A DNA stretch of 64,000 bases from Chionis minor (lineage: Eukaryota > Chordata > Aves > Charadriiformes > Chionididae): assembly GCA_013398295.1 (NCBI GenBank), contig VZSF01001210.1, positions 93,248 to 157,247 on the forward strand. The letters are read 5' to 3'. Below, piece after piece: positions 1-12,834 of this stretch. The first letter of the stretch is position 1. The number at the start of each line of letters is the position of its first letter. The notes under the pieces are model-generated. The model saw only the letters and a program-made list of their open reading frames with translations, did no database searches and was not told the origin of the DNA. The translations under genes and the position numbers were made by a program.

Positions 1-1509
1 TTAATTTAAACTCCGAGACTCACAACCGGAACAGTTTCTTTAATCACACCTAGAAGATGCAGTTTACTATCCTCAAGAGACCTCGGTACTTAATTGTAGA
101 AGAACAAGTATATCCTCTCATTCAACTTCTTGTTCATCTCCAATGAGATGAAATTAAGCCAATGACTAATTACCGCTAATTTAAGATTAGCGAGCAAGCC
201 CATACATCTTTTCCCAAACACTCACTACTGCAATTCTCTAAAGCACCACCACCTCTGTTTTGGAATAGAAGTGTTATGATTAGACAAAGCTTCTGCCTCC
301 AGCACTGGCAGCAAGTTTATAAAAGAAAGAACAAACACAGTTATCAGTAGTAGCATAATTTTAAAGATGCCTCTCAAATTTAACAAAGAGGTGATGAAAA
401 TGAAGAAGAGGACTGCCTTACTGAGAAAAGGGAGGGGGGAAGAATCTGACAGACTCCTCAAAACGAATGGGCAAATACGTGACCTCTGTAAGATACACAC
501 TAAGCAGGGAGGGCACTCCAAGCAGGCTTACAGATTTACAGATTTAGTACAACCACTTCCCATAGCGCAGAATGATCCATCACGAAGCAGTTTAAGAACA
601 TTTATTGCATTGCCATCACAACCCTATCCCATTTACTGCAATCAGATTTTAGATACATAACCAACCGGCAATCCATTTTAGACTGTACCCAGTTTATTTT
701 CAAAGACAAATCTGTGCAAAAAAACCCAACCCAAGCGGTGTCAGAGGGGCACAAGTGGTTTTGGTTTGTACATATCAGCAGAACAAACAAACAGAAAATG
801 CTCTACAAGAATTATGCTATTTCTGATAAATGGGACTGCCCACACCTCTGCTTCCTTTTGAAAACTTACCTACACAAGAATGAGTCACAACAGTGCTGTT
901 GAACACAACAAATTTTACACACAATTTAAGGTTAAGCGCAAGCTATCTAAACACAGAACACACACACCACAAACAGGACTTTTAAATCCCTTCTCAAACG
1001 GGCATTTCGGTGCAAGACTAGCTAGCGTTGCCACTCACATCCTTGGAAAGAGTTGTAATTCCGTGCCTGGCCGTGACTTTTGCTCCCTGTTTAAACGGAC
1101 ACGTTCAGTCTGTCTGTGCAAACCACAAAGGCAGCGTTGGTCTAGTGGCGAGTGCGCCAGGCACCCACTCGCTTCTCAATTCCCTTTCCTTACGCACACC
1201 TGCATTGCTTCAAAGTGGGAAGTACAAGTCTTGGGAAGCAGCATTTCATTAAGGTAGTAAAGCATTAACATAAACAAATGCTACTAGAACAAATTCCGTC
1301 AGAAGCAGTACACTACAGCTGAGCAGACCTTCTGCTTATCAGGCAAACTCAAACTTCCTAAACATGGTGGAGTGCAACACCAAGTACTCGGCAATAGCAT
1401 TAGCAGCAAACAGGTACTGTCCAAAAGCAGCAAGGCTGTCTTATTATTTCTTCTTTTTCTTTTTTCAAAAGAAGAAAATATACAGAAGAAAACGCTGACA
1501 TCACTGTAC
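1..1509 (-). other. CTNNA1: CTNNA1 intron 5 (partial, 5' portion)
   Basis: This intronic sequence follows the exon 5 donor, which reads CAG|GTACAG on the minus strand with the GT at 1509-1508. The next coding exon of the family, which begins ELKDV, is not present, so the intron runs off the left edge. I saw no repeat family, RNA gene or credible exon in it. Open frames of up to about 125 codons here have no recognisable similarity and no splice context. Confidence 0.75.
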
Positions 1510-1629
1510 CTGTTGTCTTTTGGCCGCCATTATGTTAAGTTTGTCCACTTCTGGTTTGAGGGCTTTGTACTGGATCCCCAAATCCTGCTCCGTGCCAGCA
1601 TTTCTTAGTTTCAAGATACCTTCTTCCAC
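1510..1629 (-). CDS. CTNNA1: alpha-E-catenin (CTNNA1), coding exon 5, residues 157-196
   Basis: This 120-bp exon encodes 40 complete codons, phase 0 at both ends. It starts VEEGILKLRNAG and ends NIMAAKRQQ. The acceptor is TTCTTCTAG|GTGGAA (AG at 1631-1630) and the donor is CAG|GTACAG. The segment is helical and belongs to the second half of the N-terminal vinculin-homology domain of alpha-catenin, the actin-linking partner of beta-catenin at adherens junctions. The text QYKALKPEVDKLN identifies the epithelial paralogue: as I recall them, the neuronal (CTNNA2) and testis/heart (CTNNA3) paralogues diverge strongly here. Compared with my memory of the human protein, I see E for D at the third residue (VEE/VED) and T for N in the AGTEQ segment. 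The exon follows exon 4 in frame. The remaining roughly 700 residues lie beyond the left edge. Confidence 0.96.
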
Positions 1630-3369
1630 CTAGAAGAATACATTTTCACATATTTTTCCCAAGTAACACAGTCCACAGTTCAGGAAGTCATTCAGAAGGT
1701 ACTTCACAGCAGACAGAGAAAGCAATCTTCCTCTGCTCCTTCTATTTCTCGGAGAGAGATCCTTCAAAGGCTAATAGTACTCAAGGCTTAGCTACGTCTT
1801 CATAGTCACCAGCTACCAGAGACAGCCAAGTACACACATTTAAAAGAGAATGAAGGAGCCCAGGGCCCTTCAGAGGCCTTGCCCTGGCAGGGCTCTGTGC
1901 AGCAGAGCTGCGGCAGTGGCCAAAGGGCACAAGGAGAGTCCTCAAAGCCCTGCTGCAAAAGCGGGCCCAGTAGTGAATCTCATTTCATTGCATCTTCTGT
2001 ACAAACCACCCACCCGCCCTCCTGCTCGTGGGAAGAAAAGGCTTCCTCAAGTATTTCATATTTATTTTATTCAGTGTACCAAAGCCACCCATCCCTAGCA
2101 GCTATGAGGGAGTACTGGTTATAAGACAGCCAAATTATTTCTTTAGAATCATAGAATCACTTGGGTTGGAAGAGACCTTCAAGATCATCAAGTCCAACCA
2201 TAAACCTATGCCAAAACCACCCCTAACCCATGTCCCTCAGCACCACGTCTGCCCGGCTTTTAAATACCTCCAGGGACGGCGATTCCACCACCTCCCTGGG
2301 CAGCCTGTTCCAATGCTTGATAACCCTTTCCCTAAAGAAGTTTTTCCTACTATCCAACCTAAACCTCCCCTGGCACAACTTGAGGCCATTTCCTCTTGTC
2401 CTATCGCTTGTCACTTGGGAGAAGGGATTGACCCCACTTGGCTATAACCTCCTTTCAGGGAGTTGCAGAGAGGGAGAAGGTCTCCCCTCAACCTTCTCTT
2501 CTCCAGGCTGAACAATCCCAACTCCCTCAGCCGCTCCTCATAAGACTTGTTCTCCAGACCCCTCACCAGCTTCGTTGCCCTTCTCTGGACACGCTCCAGC
2601 CCCTCAATGTCTCTCCGGCACTGCGGTGCCCAAAACTGAACACAAGACTCAAGCTGCGGCCTCACCAGTGCTGAGCACAGGGGCACAGTCACTGCCCTGC
2701 TCCTGCTGGTCACACCATTCTTGATACAGGCCAAGATGCCATTGGCCTTCTTGGCCACCTGGGCACACGTTGGCTCATGTCCAGCCGACTGCCCACCAGG
2801 ACCCCCAGATCCTTTTCTGCCAGGCAGTTTCCAGCCGCTCCTCCCCAAGCCTGTAGCGCTGCCTGGGGTGGTTGTGACCAAAGTGCAGGACCTGGCACTT
2901 GGCCTTGTTAAACCTCATCCCATTGGCTTCAGGCCATTGCTCCAGCCTGTCCAGATCCCTCTGCAGAGCCTTCCTACCCTCAGGCAGATCAACACTCCCA
3001 CCTCATTTGGTGTCGTCTGCAAACTTACTGAGGGTGCATTCAATCACCTCATCCAGATCATCAATAAAAATATTAAACAAGACTGGCCCCAAAACTGAGC
3101 CCTGAGGAAAAAAGATGAAAAAAGCTGGTTACAACCTGCTGTTGCAGACCATAGTCCATTCAACTTCTATACTCAAAGTTCAGAATAAAGCGCAACACAA
3201 TGTCAAAAGCTACTGACAGCAAGTGAGAGGAAAAACCCTAAAATCCTCCCTGCTCCAGAAGCGAGCCGCTGACAGCAGCAGCACGCACGCAGGAAGCAAA
3301 GCCACTTGGCAGAGCACGCCTGGCATGCCAACCACGGCAAAGCGAACCACAGCAGAGAACTACACTTAC
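1630..3369 (-). other. CTNNA1: CTNNA1 intron 4 (1,740 bp)
   Basis: This complete intron lies between coding exons 4 and 5, with donor GTAAGT at 3369-3364 and acceptor TTCTTCTAG ending at 1630. About 55% of it is a single CR1 fragment (2145-3108), listed separately. The rest, 1632-2144 and 3109-3363, is unremarkable intronic sequence without a recognised element. Confidence 0.9.
2145..3108 (-). mobile_element. CR1 LINE, 3' portion (5'-truncated), inside CTNNA1 intron 4
   Basis: Read on the minus strand, this is the 3' end of an avian CR1 retrotransposon. The right part translates to reverse-transcriptase sequence, with KFADDTK-like residues at about 3015-3035. It is followed by the C-terminal block with [23 protein letters not shown] and [20 protein letters not shown] (2411-2881 is an open frame). 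The element ends at 2145 in tandem ATTCTATG-type octamers, with no poly(A) tail, as is normal for CR1. It lies in the same orientation as CTNNA1. The open frame is a remnant: the endonuclease and most of the reverse transcriptase are missing, so the copy cannot be autonomous. Confidence 0.95.
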
Positions 3370-3536
3370 TACTTTAAGCTGAACAAGCAGCTTGTAGACA
3401 TCTGCCATGTCAGCCAAAATCAGCAGTCGAGTAACAGCAGAGAGGAGAGCGCGCGCCGCTCGGACCATGTTCCCTCGTTTCACAGAGGAGCAGGGGTCAT
3501 CTGCAAACTCCCCCGAAGCGCTCTTCATCAGGTCAC
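3370..3536 (-). CDS. CTNNA1: alpha-E-catenin (CTNNA1), coding exon 4, residues 101-156
   Basis: This 167-bp exon begins with the last two bases of the split glycine codon 101 and then has 55 full codons, from DLMKSASGEFADDP to YKLLVQLKV. The acceptor is TTTCGTGCAG|GTGACC and the donor is GTA|GTAAGT. It encodes a very conserved part of the N domain (VKRGNMVRAARALLSAVTR) that forms helices of the beta-catenin-binding and homodimer interface. This interface decides whether alpha-catenin is junctional (heterodimer with beta-catenin) or a cytosolic homodimer. S at ASGEF replaces the A I recall in mammals. The open frame continues upstream only through the intron boundary (KQG reads across from exon 3), so the splice phases confirm the junction. 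Confidence 0.97.
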
Positions 3537-6500
3537 CTGCACGAAAGGAGAAGATGGTCTGACTTTAACATCACACAGCATTTCTCAAGGGGCTGCAAGG
3601 ATTCCTGCGCAAGCCAATCGAAGTCCTGGAAACAAAACGCATTTGCTTAAATACAGCCAGCAATTAAGACTGCACATAGCTACCTCTAAGTATGGTTACC
3701 ACATGGTATCAGGGTAGAGGGGCCTGTGCAGGGAGAAGGGGCTGGAAAATAACACTTTGGTCCTTATTTCCAATTGTACAGGTGTTTTAACATGCCAGAA
3801 TACCCCGGAGAGGCAAATTCAGCATGCCTTTGCTATTACATGCAGGACTGCAGTTATTTCACAAACGATAACGCTTTCAAAGCTTAAGCAAAAGCTTTGA
3901 TTTGTGTGCGTGTAGGAGTTAGGCAGAAAACAGCAGAAAGGGCTGTAAACACACAAGGAAATGCCACAGCTCATGCGACTGTAAACAACTCGGAGCGACG
4001 ACCTGGCTGGATATGCCCTGGTTTGCATTCAAAGCAAGGCACCGCTTCATAAAACGCTTCAACGTTTCATAGCCCGTGGGTCTGCATCTGGTGCAGGAGG
4101 AAAGAATTTGGGTTTCAGATGGTAACAATGCAATTGGTTAACTATGAAAAGCAGAGGCCACTTTGCACAGCTAGAGAAATTCCTCCAGAAGGCATTCGAA
4201 AAGCATAACAGTAACGTCTGCATATAGTCAGAGGAGTAAATTTTGGATTTCTCCCTGCCCTTTCTGGGGCAGCATTTTGCTTCAAGTACCAGAGTTCCTA
4301 CACAGCAGCACGTTCCGGAATCCACATTATTCTTCTTGGATCTCTTTGCATTTCGGAAACATTTGGTGAACAGCTAGGATTTAGTTTAGAAAACACAAGG
4401 TCCTCAAGGCCAAAGATTTGTGGGCAGCTGGAGATGACCAGAAAGCAGGCAAACTGCATTGTTTTAACTAACTGCTGCAACAAAGGCTTCCCAAACCTGT
4501 ACGAAAAAGTGTCCATATGGCCAAATGCCAAAACAAAAATAGCATCTCACATAAGAAGAAAAGAACCTCAAATAGTGCTTTGCAAGTGAAAGCTGACCGC
4601 GACTCCCATCAAGCCCATTACCAAATGGGGCTGGGCGAGATTCACACCAAAATCTCAAGATGATGCAGCGGCTTCATCCTGCCAACGGCTTCCCTGCTCC
4701 TGCAGCTACAAATCAGTGCAGCGTATCCCCAGTATGGGAAGCGTTTCAGTTTTATTTTAATCATTTTTTGGATTTTTTTTAAACTACTTTAACTACTCAA
4801 AAATACCTACAACTGGAGAGCCTGGGGTTAACCATCCATATACTTAGCATTAAGCAATTAATATCTTGCCCTGAAAGAGTTTCTAGCGCCCAAGCACTCT
4901 ACACCTTCATAGCTAAATACAGCCCAAACACAGCTGCCAGCCTCTCCAAGCAGCTACATCAAGAAACCCAATTTTGTTCGAATGCTCCCTCCTATGTAAC
5001 ACCCTTCCATCATCTTAAATAATACGACAAAGAGTGGCATGCAACATTTAAGGGGGAAAAAAAAAAATGCTACTTCAGTACTGTGACACACGAAAAAAGC
5101 TTCTGTCCAAGTACAGACCAGCTATAAATATCAATCTAAAGCTATCCCTTACCCAACTTTGAGGAACACAACTCATTCTTTTAACAAGTGCTAAGAGCCT
5201 CCAGATTTCCAGATGGGTGAAAGATGATGCATCTCCAATGCTGAAAAACTGCAACCAGCCATGAGATTATGAAAGCCCTACATAGCTGACATGACCCTTT
5301 CTTTATTCCTTCTGGAAGAGGCTAATAATAGTGAAATTAATGTCACCACCACAAGCATGACATCTATTAACAATCTCAGGATTTAGGGTTACATGCCAGA
5401 ACCAAAACTCACTACAAATATTGCCTCCTTTACTTACTTACATGTAAAAAAACCCACATTTCCAATTCCCAAGAGAGGAATGTTGTTTTCATTTATTTCT
5501 TATTTAAAAACAACTTAGAGAGGTGGCCACTCACTTCATCTGAATCTCAGAAACTGCTGACGAGGTTAAAAACCAAACTTATCTTCTAGCCATCTCTTAA
5601 ATCGCAACCTTACAAGCCAGGCCTGAAATAAAATGCTATTCCTTCCTTCCTTTCAAACTTTTACAAAGACAAAGCAACACAGGGTAGTTATTCTAGCTAG
5701 ATTCAACGGGTAAGGGGGAACTCCTTTACGTCCCCCCTTACCTCCTCCACGCTCGTTACACGTGCACGTTAGCAGTTCAAACTGGATCCAGCATCATCTT
5801 CTCATTTTCAAATGAACCCAAGGTAACACGGCAAGTTTGAAAGCAGGATGTCAAAGAGTTAAAAGAAATACACTGCAGAAGAGTCAGACTGTGAGACTCA
5901 GATCATACAGCTGGTACAAATTCTTATATGAGTAATCTGTTTTTCCAATATAACCTTAGATTTTCACTAGATATTACAAGGGAAAGATAATAAAACAGAG
6001 TTGAGAAAAGAAGAGGCAATGGTAGCCATACTATGATCTTGTCAATAAAGTACTAACAATTCAATTAAATCTAATGGAACAAAGCCCATTTCAGAAATAG
6101 TAAGATTTTCATCCATCAGAAGAAAAATTACCATTTTCTAGCCTCACTCCCACCATGCCCACAGGGTCTGACAGTACTTTCAGACAGCACTATTAATCCT
6201 CCTCAGCAGCGCGGGACACGATGACCGTGACAGAGAGGGCTTTCTTTATACAAACACTGACAGAACCGGAAAGCGGTGGAGAAGACAGGGAAGACCCAGG
6301 ACACACACAGGCACTGATGCATTTTTCCCCAAGCTAGGAATTTGTGCACACACATCACCATGTATCCTTCAGCATCTTCCACTTCAAAGGCCCTCTCCAG
6401 TCTCCAGGCTGCTTTGCCAGCAGTATTAGAAACACAAGGAATGCCATCAGGCCATGCCTCCACCTGCTCCCAACACCCTGCCACGGTTCCCCAGAGGTTG

Positions 6501-9500
6501 CCTACTCCCCACCAAACGACGGCAAGCATGAAGTCAGAGCTTCGATACTCTACTATTCTTGACACTGAAGTCGCATCCTACCACTTATGCCACCATCATT
6601 GTCCACCATGACTGTCACAGCAGGCTGCCTTTACTTCCTACTCCAAAGGACAAGGCCCCGTATCTCTTTTTGCCTTAGCAACACGGGAGGTGAGACTTAC
6701 GGCAACAAAAGCTGTTAATTCCTTAACCTCGTCTTCAATTAAACCCATCTACTGCCTACAACACTCCCGCAGTTTGCCAAGAGCCGTCTCAGAGCTCCCT
6801 TAGGTTGAAGCTTTTCAAAGATCTTGAGTCCTTGGCTGGAGGATTACTTCTAATTCAAGTGGTACACTCCTAAACCATTTTTCTTGCAGGAAAACAACTG
6901 AGAACTCTTCGCACCCTTCCAAGAAATTAAGCTAACGGGTCGCAACAGAATTTTAAAGTTGAGTTTTCCAAGAATTCAGTGGTTAACTTCAAGTTATTCC
7001 GCAACTGGCCTCCTTCTGTTCCTTGGAAATCCTTAAGCCATGCATCTTGTGTGAAGTACAGCTGAGAAAACTTTCTACTCTTTCATAATCTGCCTCAGCA
7101 TTCAGTTTTGGAGAAAGCTTCACTCAGAACACAGGGCGGAAAGACACCATGCTGAAGCAGTAGGTTCGCTCCCTTACATTTGCAGCCATGAAACATCAAA
7201 GTCCACAGGATTCACAAGACCATTCATCCATTCTCTTAATTCAAACCCTATGCACAGGCTTAAAATTTTTAATTTTAAGCTTTAATTTTTGGTCTTTTAT
7301 GTAAAATTACCGTAGGATAGAAACACAACAGCAAGAGCACAGCTAATGCCCTGGATCCTCGCACCAGCATACAGATGTGTAGAGGCAGTGAACTCTGGCC
7401 ATCACACCCCAGGAAAACGGGAATAGCCTGGCCAGCCTGACCCCAAAAATTTCCTTCTTGGCCCCAGCTTCTGCAACCCACTTCAGTGCCAAGCACCTGG
7501 GTAAGAAACCAGTTCATTTCCAAAACACCTCCCACCAGCACCACAACAGCTGACTGCTTCAAGGTACGGTCAGTCCTCAAGGCTTTCTAAGAAGGTAAAA
7601 GCCTACAAAGAGCTTACAGTGGGGGGAGTCAGACCAATAGTGCCCCTTCTATTACCCAGCAACACGCCAATGGCAGAAATTAATGTAACAAATGCCGAGA
7701 GCATGCTGAAATCCAAGAAATTCACAGCAGTCATTTTCCCAGTACTAATTCTTTTCTATAAGCACAGCAGGATCTACTCTGAAAAACACTATGGTTCTTT
7801 GTCTCTACTATTCTGGTCAAAATTGTATTTTAAGAAGTTTCACTACTTAAAAAGAAGTCAAAACTCCAAAGCTTTATAGGGCCAGGAATCTTACTTTAGG
7901 TTATTTCATGAACTTGTTGAATATTTAAAGCAAGTTGTAATTTATTTTTCCAGTGTAAAAAAAAAAAAAAAAAAAATCAGAAAGACTTTGAAAATCCACT
8001 TATACTGATTTAGTATGTAGCCATACTATCATTCATTCTAAATAGCTCTTTTCACTTCTTTGTTTTTACCCCCAACAAATGGGATTTTATGAACAAGCGT
8101 GCTCACTAAAATCGTGTACCCTCTCAATCTTCTTCTTGCTAGGCTGAAAAAAAAATTTTTAATTTTCTCTGATAAGACAAGTTATCTATTGTCCTAATCA
8201 TCTTCATAACCTCTGTCTACATTCATTCATCTTTTTTTATTATGGTAACTAAACCGCTCCCCACTCTAAATAGAAGCATTATTAATTCTATTTTCCTGTC
8301 TTCTGCTGAAGATAAATTGCACTATACATCTATAATCCCACTGCTGCCATCAGACAGATGCTGCCGGCTCATGATCACCTTACTGCTGACCGAGACACCC
8401 AGATTCTCCTCCCTGCTTTTGCTCCCTGTTGCAAAAGGCAGATAAAGGCACCAGCACATGGATGTTTCGCTAAGCACATCCACAGGCTTTGTATCACACT
8501 TCCCTCCTTTCTCCAGTTCATGAATTCAACTGGTCTCCCACAATACTGGAAACATTTCTGAAGTGCGCAGACTGTATGCGAATACGTACATTGAAAGTTT
8601 GTTATCTCCCTGCTGCTATTAGCACTACTGAGAACCCCAGCCCTCCCGTGGGCATTGGGAGCAATAAGCCTTCCCTCTGTTGTACCTCATTTTTCACCAT
8701 TTGCTTCTAATTTCCTCAAAGGTTTGTTTGCTTTTTAATTGCCTTACGAAGAGCTGTTCTGCTAAACCTGCCTGAACACTGGCACCGTGAGGGGACGCAG
8801 GCTTTTAGCCCTGGTCGTGCTGCCCCAGCAGCCCAGCCCCGCTGCGACTGCGCATCCCCACAAACGGCGCTGGGCACCACTCAGGTGCATCGCTCAAGTC
8901 ACATCATCACCCACCCAGCTCCAGAAAAGAGGTACCACTGTCCTCTCTATGCCCCAGATTTCATGCAAGCTGCACACAGTAAAAAGGCAGGAAGAAGCGA
9001 GATGACATTAAGGTGGGAAATTATTTCGCTCCAGCACCTCTCAGCTACGAACTCCACCTTCTCTGCCAAAGATCAACAGAGCAGGGAGGTTTCGGCATCA
9101 AGGAGCCTCAAAAAAATCAAGCAGAGACCAAGAAGCAAGTGAAAGGGTCATCCTGAAGGGTTTTACATCAGTCTCTCCTTCCTACCAGCTTCTCAGTGTA
9201 GTATGCAACTACAAATTCAGCTAACGAACTTCTCAATCCCAAGGGCTGAGTAAAGCTCCCTCGCTCACTGGTATCACTACTCATCATTTGAAGGTACTCG
9301 CAGAGGAGCTCTGACTTTCGATTCCGAGCAGCCATCAAGCAAGCACCAAGAATGAAAGGCTTCAAGACAAAGGGGTGTCTTCCGCTGTTGTTTGCTGTTG
9401 TTAAATTAAGCCAACTCAATTAGCCCCTTATAGCCTTCTTATGTTGATCTTTCTTTGGTCTGTCAACCAGGCTCGTCCAGAACTTAGAGCCATTTTCAAC

Positions 9501-10229
9501 TAATATTTCACCGCTGTGAAACTTCAGCTACAAACAAGTAATTAATGCTAATGAGTTTTCCTTTTTTTGCAGCAGCAGCCGCCACCATTAATACCAGTTG
9601 ACTGGGTTTCACTGAAGCATAGAAAAGGCTCATGACTGGAAGAATGATAAATGATTTATGAGCAACAATATTTACTAGTGCATATTTCAGCCAGCTCCAC
9701 AGGCTTCTATGCAGGTCTGCTCCAAGAAAGTAAAAAAGAAAATGATAAAAATCAACACTAGATGTGGAGGAGGAAGCCTGGAATATTTAATCAAGGTCCT
9801 CGCATTCTGTTTGTTGCTGTTTGTATTTTGCATATTTGAGACACCCAGCTCTGTCAAGTCAACACTCAGCTCTTCCTCCTACAATGCTGTTTTGTATATA
9901 TTCCAACACTAGAGAAGTTATTGATACATTTCAGACACAGCTTCCTAACATTGGAGGGGGAACTTTACTTTTTAGCCCAAACTTAAGAGTTTTAAACAGT
10001 CTTCAAAGCATCAGCCCTTCTGCTTCCCTTCTCAGTTGCTGTTTGGGACATCCAGTTTCCGCATTTGCCCAGTTCACATTATTCCTCAAGGATGCCAGCA
10101 AGACCAGCCTAGGATCTACACAGTGGAGAGGCGCAGAATCATTAGAAACAGCAGCGAAGGAGAAACAGGAACAGTTCTTATTCAGAAGAAACCCATAGTT
10201 TTACAAGCTACCAGCTACATAGCTCTTAC
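3537..10229 (-). other. CTNNA1: CTNNA1 intron 3 (about 6.7 kb)
   Basis: This complete intron has donor CAAG|GTAAGA at the exon 3 end and acceptor GTGCAG at the exon 4 end. It is AT-rich, with short poly(A) tracts at 5058-5068 and 7959-7976. I see no CR1, LTR or DNA transposon and no RNA gene. Small open frames in either strand lack similarity to anything I recognise and are not flanked by convincing splice sites. Confidence 0.85.
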
Positions 10230-10425
10230 CTTGCTTACGAACATCTTCCACAGCCGCTACCAGCTCCTCTTTAAGGAACTGGCTCTCTTTTGCAATTTTG
10301 TCTCCTTTCTCCAGGAAATTCTCTGTTGCTTGTTCAACTGAAGCAGCCAAAACATGGGCCTTTTTAGAACGCCCTCGTTTTTTATTAGAGGGGCCCTTGT
10401 TGCTAGTGTTCACCAGTGTTGTTAC
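10230..10425 (-). CDS. CTNNA1: alpha-E-catenin (CTNNA1), coding exon 3, residues 36-101
   Basis: This 196-bp exon has 65 full codons starting VTTLVNTSNKGPSNKKRGRS and ending AVEDVRKQ, plus the first base of glycine 101. The acceptor is TGCCTTTAG|GTAACA and the donor is CAAG|GTAAGA. It contains the lysine/arginine-rich segment NKKRGRSKK followed by the helix AHVLAASVEQATENFLEKG, the start of the dimerisation and beta-catenin-binding region. The sequence reads without stops or frameshifts and joins exactly to exons 2 and 4. NTSNKG, as opposed to the NTNSKG order I recall in human, may be an ancestral or avian state, since I also recall NTSNKG in CTNNA2. Confidence 0.97.
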
Positions 10426-12727
10426 CTAAAGGCATAGATGGAGGGAACAAAAACAAAAGATACAAAAAAATTAGATGTTTATCCTTTTGACAACAAGGCC
10501 ATGTGTTTTTTTTTTTTCTAGAGAGCATATTGCTAATACCTGCACTACTGCCAGCTCCAAAGGTTAAACTCACAAACAAGTGTTTTTCACGTCTCTTTAA
10601 ACATTACTGTGCTTCTTGATGAGCATTATAAATTCCACTAAACCGCTTAGAGATTTTTCTTATCAGCAGCAGACCCGAAAATTTGATTTTAAGAATTGAG
10701 ATCTATTTGTATTTCCGATAAGCCACAATCTCAGTAACAGGCCAGAGCTCTTTGGCACAACATAAAAAGAAACCAAGTTGGGGATAATTAGTTTGGGATA
10801 GCTCTCCAGGAATAAGAGACCCCTAACAAGGTTAAAACCATTATCTACTTGAAATCTAGCAACACAGTATCTTTTCAGTCCAAAACATTACTACAGCCAA
10901 TGGACAAAATGCAGAGGAACACTTCTGAGAGCTCATTATTTCCCTAAAACAGCCAAAACTGAACTCTTACAATCCTCCTGCAATCAACTAGTATTTCCAA
11001 ATTTTCTGTTTTAGACTGAAACCCTGCTAGGAACTGGCCATCAGCAACCAGACGACTGCCAGGTACTCCATTAGCTCAGGAACCACCCCCTTCAATCAAA
11101 CACGGACAGACATCACAAAATCCACGCACACACTTCCATTTGCCCTCCCCACCCCCTCATCTCCTTTTTGTTAATTCTAGGAAAATGCAGACAAAGCTAC
11201 TTCACATGAACATTAAATTACAGCACTAAAAATATTACTACTTTGGAAAGCCCAAGGGTTGCTGGCGTAAAGGTCCTCAGAGCTGAATCCGTCTTCTCAG
11301 TAGGTTGATTCCGAGAGGGAAAGCCATCAGTTGGGAATATCGCTGTCAGTTAATGGGGTGCGTTTGTATTGGGTACTCTCAGTACATGTATTACAAATAA
11401 AGAATAAGTTGCAACAAGGCAACTTACTCTGCTTTTCTATTTTGCCAGTCACATCATTCCCAAAATTCGGGGTTGCCAGTAAAACCTATTGTGCTACTTG
11501 AAGAATAAGTTACAGACACTGAACTCAGACATAAAGGTCCTATAAACAACTTTGCTCAGTTAACTTGGCCAAATTAGGATAATTTCTCTTAAGGAAAGAC
11601 CCCACCAGTAATTCCAACTCAAAATCTATATTCTAGATCATCCAACCGCCCATCCAAGTATCTGGAGGGAACAAACGGCAGGTTGTCTCAGAGCTACGGA
11701 GAGCAGCTTGGCGATTCGAGGGATGTTAAAATTGGCAATAGAACTCGACTGCTGCAGTTCGTGCTTAGCAGGAGTCGTGTCCAGTTTTAAAATCCTGTCA
11801 CTTTTAAAATTCCGTATTTCAGGATAAGAGTGCTAAAGGCGACAAGTTAAGTGTCTCCACTGCCCCTTCTCTTCCAAGCCTCCTAGCAAGTCTCTTCCAT
11901 GAATCTTCAACATGCCCAATATGCACAGATTACACTGACGAGACCTAACCTGGGTTTCCTGTATTCTTCAGTGCATTACACTGGGCAATACACACCATGC
12001 AGAAATAACCTTTTTTTCACAAACCCAGCATAAAGCCTAGGCAGAAATTAAAAGAAAGGACGCTTATCTTGTCAAAGATTTACTGAAACTGTAGCAAGTG
12101 CCATAAAAGCATGCCTCTGACACCGAACTCTGTTAGGAGGGGTCAGTAATCTATTTACCGCACAAGGCTGTTCTAGATGGGTTGCAAACATCCCCCACCA
12201 CATGTCACTGTTTACCTGAACCTCCTTCCAAAGGGAACTCTAAACACAGGTCATCTCAAAGGGAAAAAAAAAAAATAAAAATTATGGGAGCCTACTTCTG
12301 CCAAGCACTAATGGCCTCATTGCAAGGGACTTTTGTCATTCCCAAATACCAGTTTGTAAATAACACATAGCACAACTTTTTAAAGACTTAACAAATAAGC
12401 AGCATACCACGCAAAACACCGGTGAGAAACAGCACAGCAGCAACGGAACCTCAGTTATTAACACGCATTTCTGCATTTCTAATTGAAATACTGTGTCTTA
12501 GCAGGTGCTGAAGAAGCAGGGCCTTTTAGACTCATGCCCAATAACCCTTTTACAACAAAACTGAACAAAGAAATTGCTTGTATGCTTTTTTCCCATCTTT
12601 AGTTTGTAGTGTTTTTACTTCTGAAATTCAAGCTTTGAAAGTTACTTAATTGAAATAACACATCAGAACAGGTAATCATAATCATGAAGGGGGTTTTGCC
12701 CCCCATTTCCCCCCCATCCCCTCCTAC
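10426..12727 (-). other. CTNNA1: CTNNA1 intron 2 (about 2.3 kb)
   Basis: This intron lies between coding exons 2 and 3, with donor CAG|GTAGGA and acceptor CCTTTAG. It is AT-rich, with homopolymer stretches near 10508-10518 and 12264-12277. No repeat family or nested gene was recognised. Confidence 0.88.
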
Positions 12728-12834
12728 CTGTGTAACAAGAGGCTCAAGTAGTCTTTCAACCGCCAGTGTTCTTATCTCCAAGCTTTTGGGGTCCCATTTG
12801 AAGTTAACGTTGCCTGCAGTAACGGCAGTCATTT
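12728..12834 (-). CDS. CTNNA1: alpha-E-catenin (CTNNA1), exon 2 with start codon, residues 1-35
   Basis: The start codon is at 12832-12830, only two bases inside the exon. The acceptor is a pyrimidine-rich tract ending TTCTTCTAG|AAATG. The 35 codons run from MTAVTAGNVNFKWDP to LLEPLVTQ and end phase 0 at CAG|GTAGGA. MTAV and NVNFKWDPKSLEIRT mark the alpha-E-catenin amino terminus; CTNNA2 starts differently (MTSA type, as I recall it). The start choice is firm because the upstream in-frame sequence is intronic and the family begins with exactly this peptide. Position 5 is T here where I recall H in human. The 5' UTR must continue in a separate upstream exon, probably in the CpG-rich region at 28.3-29.4 kb, so intron 1 is about 16 kb. 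Confidence 0.97.

Noticed and set aside
2411..2881. 156-codon frame with reverse-transcriptase similarity
   Set aside because: It is a CR1 remnant lacking the endonuclease and most of the reverse-transcriptase domain; it is not a host gene or a virus.
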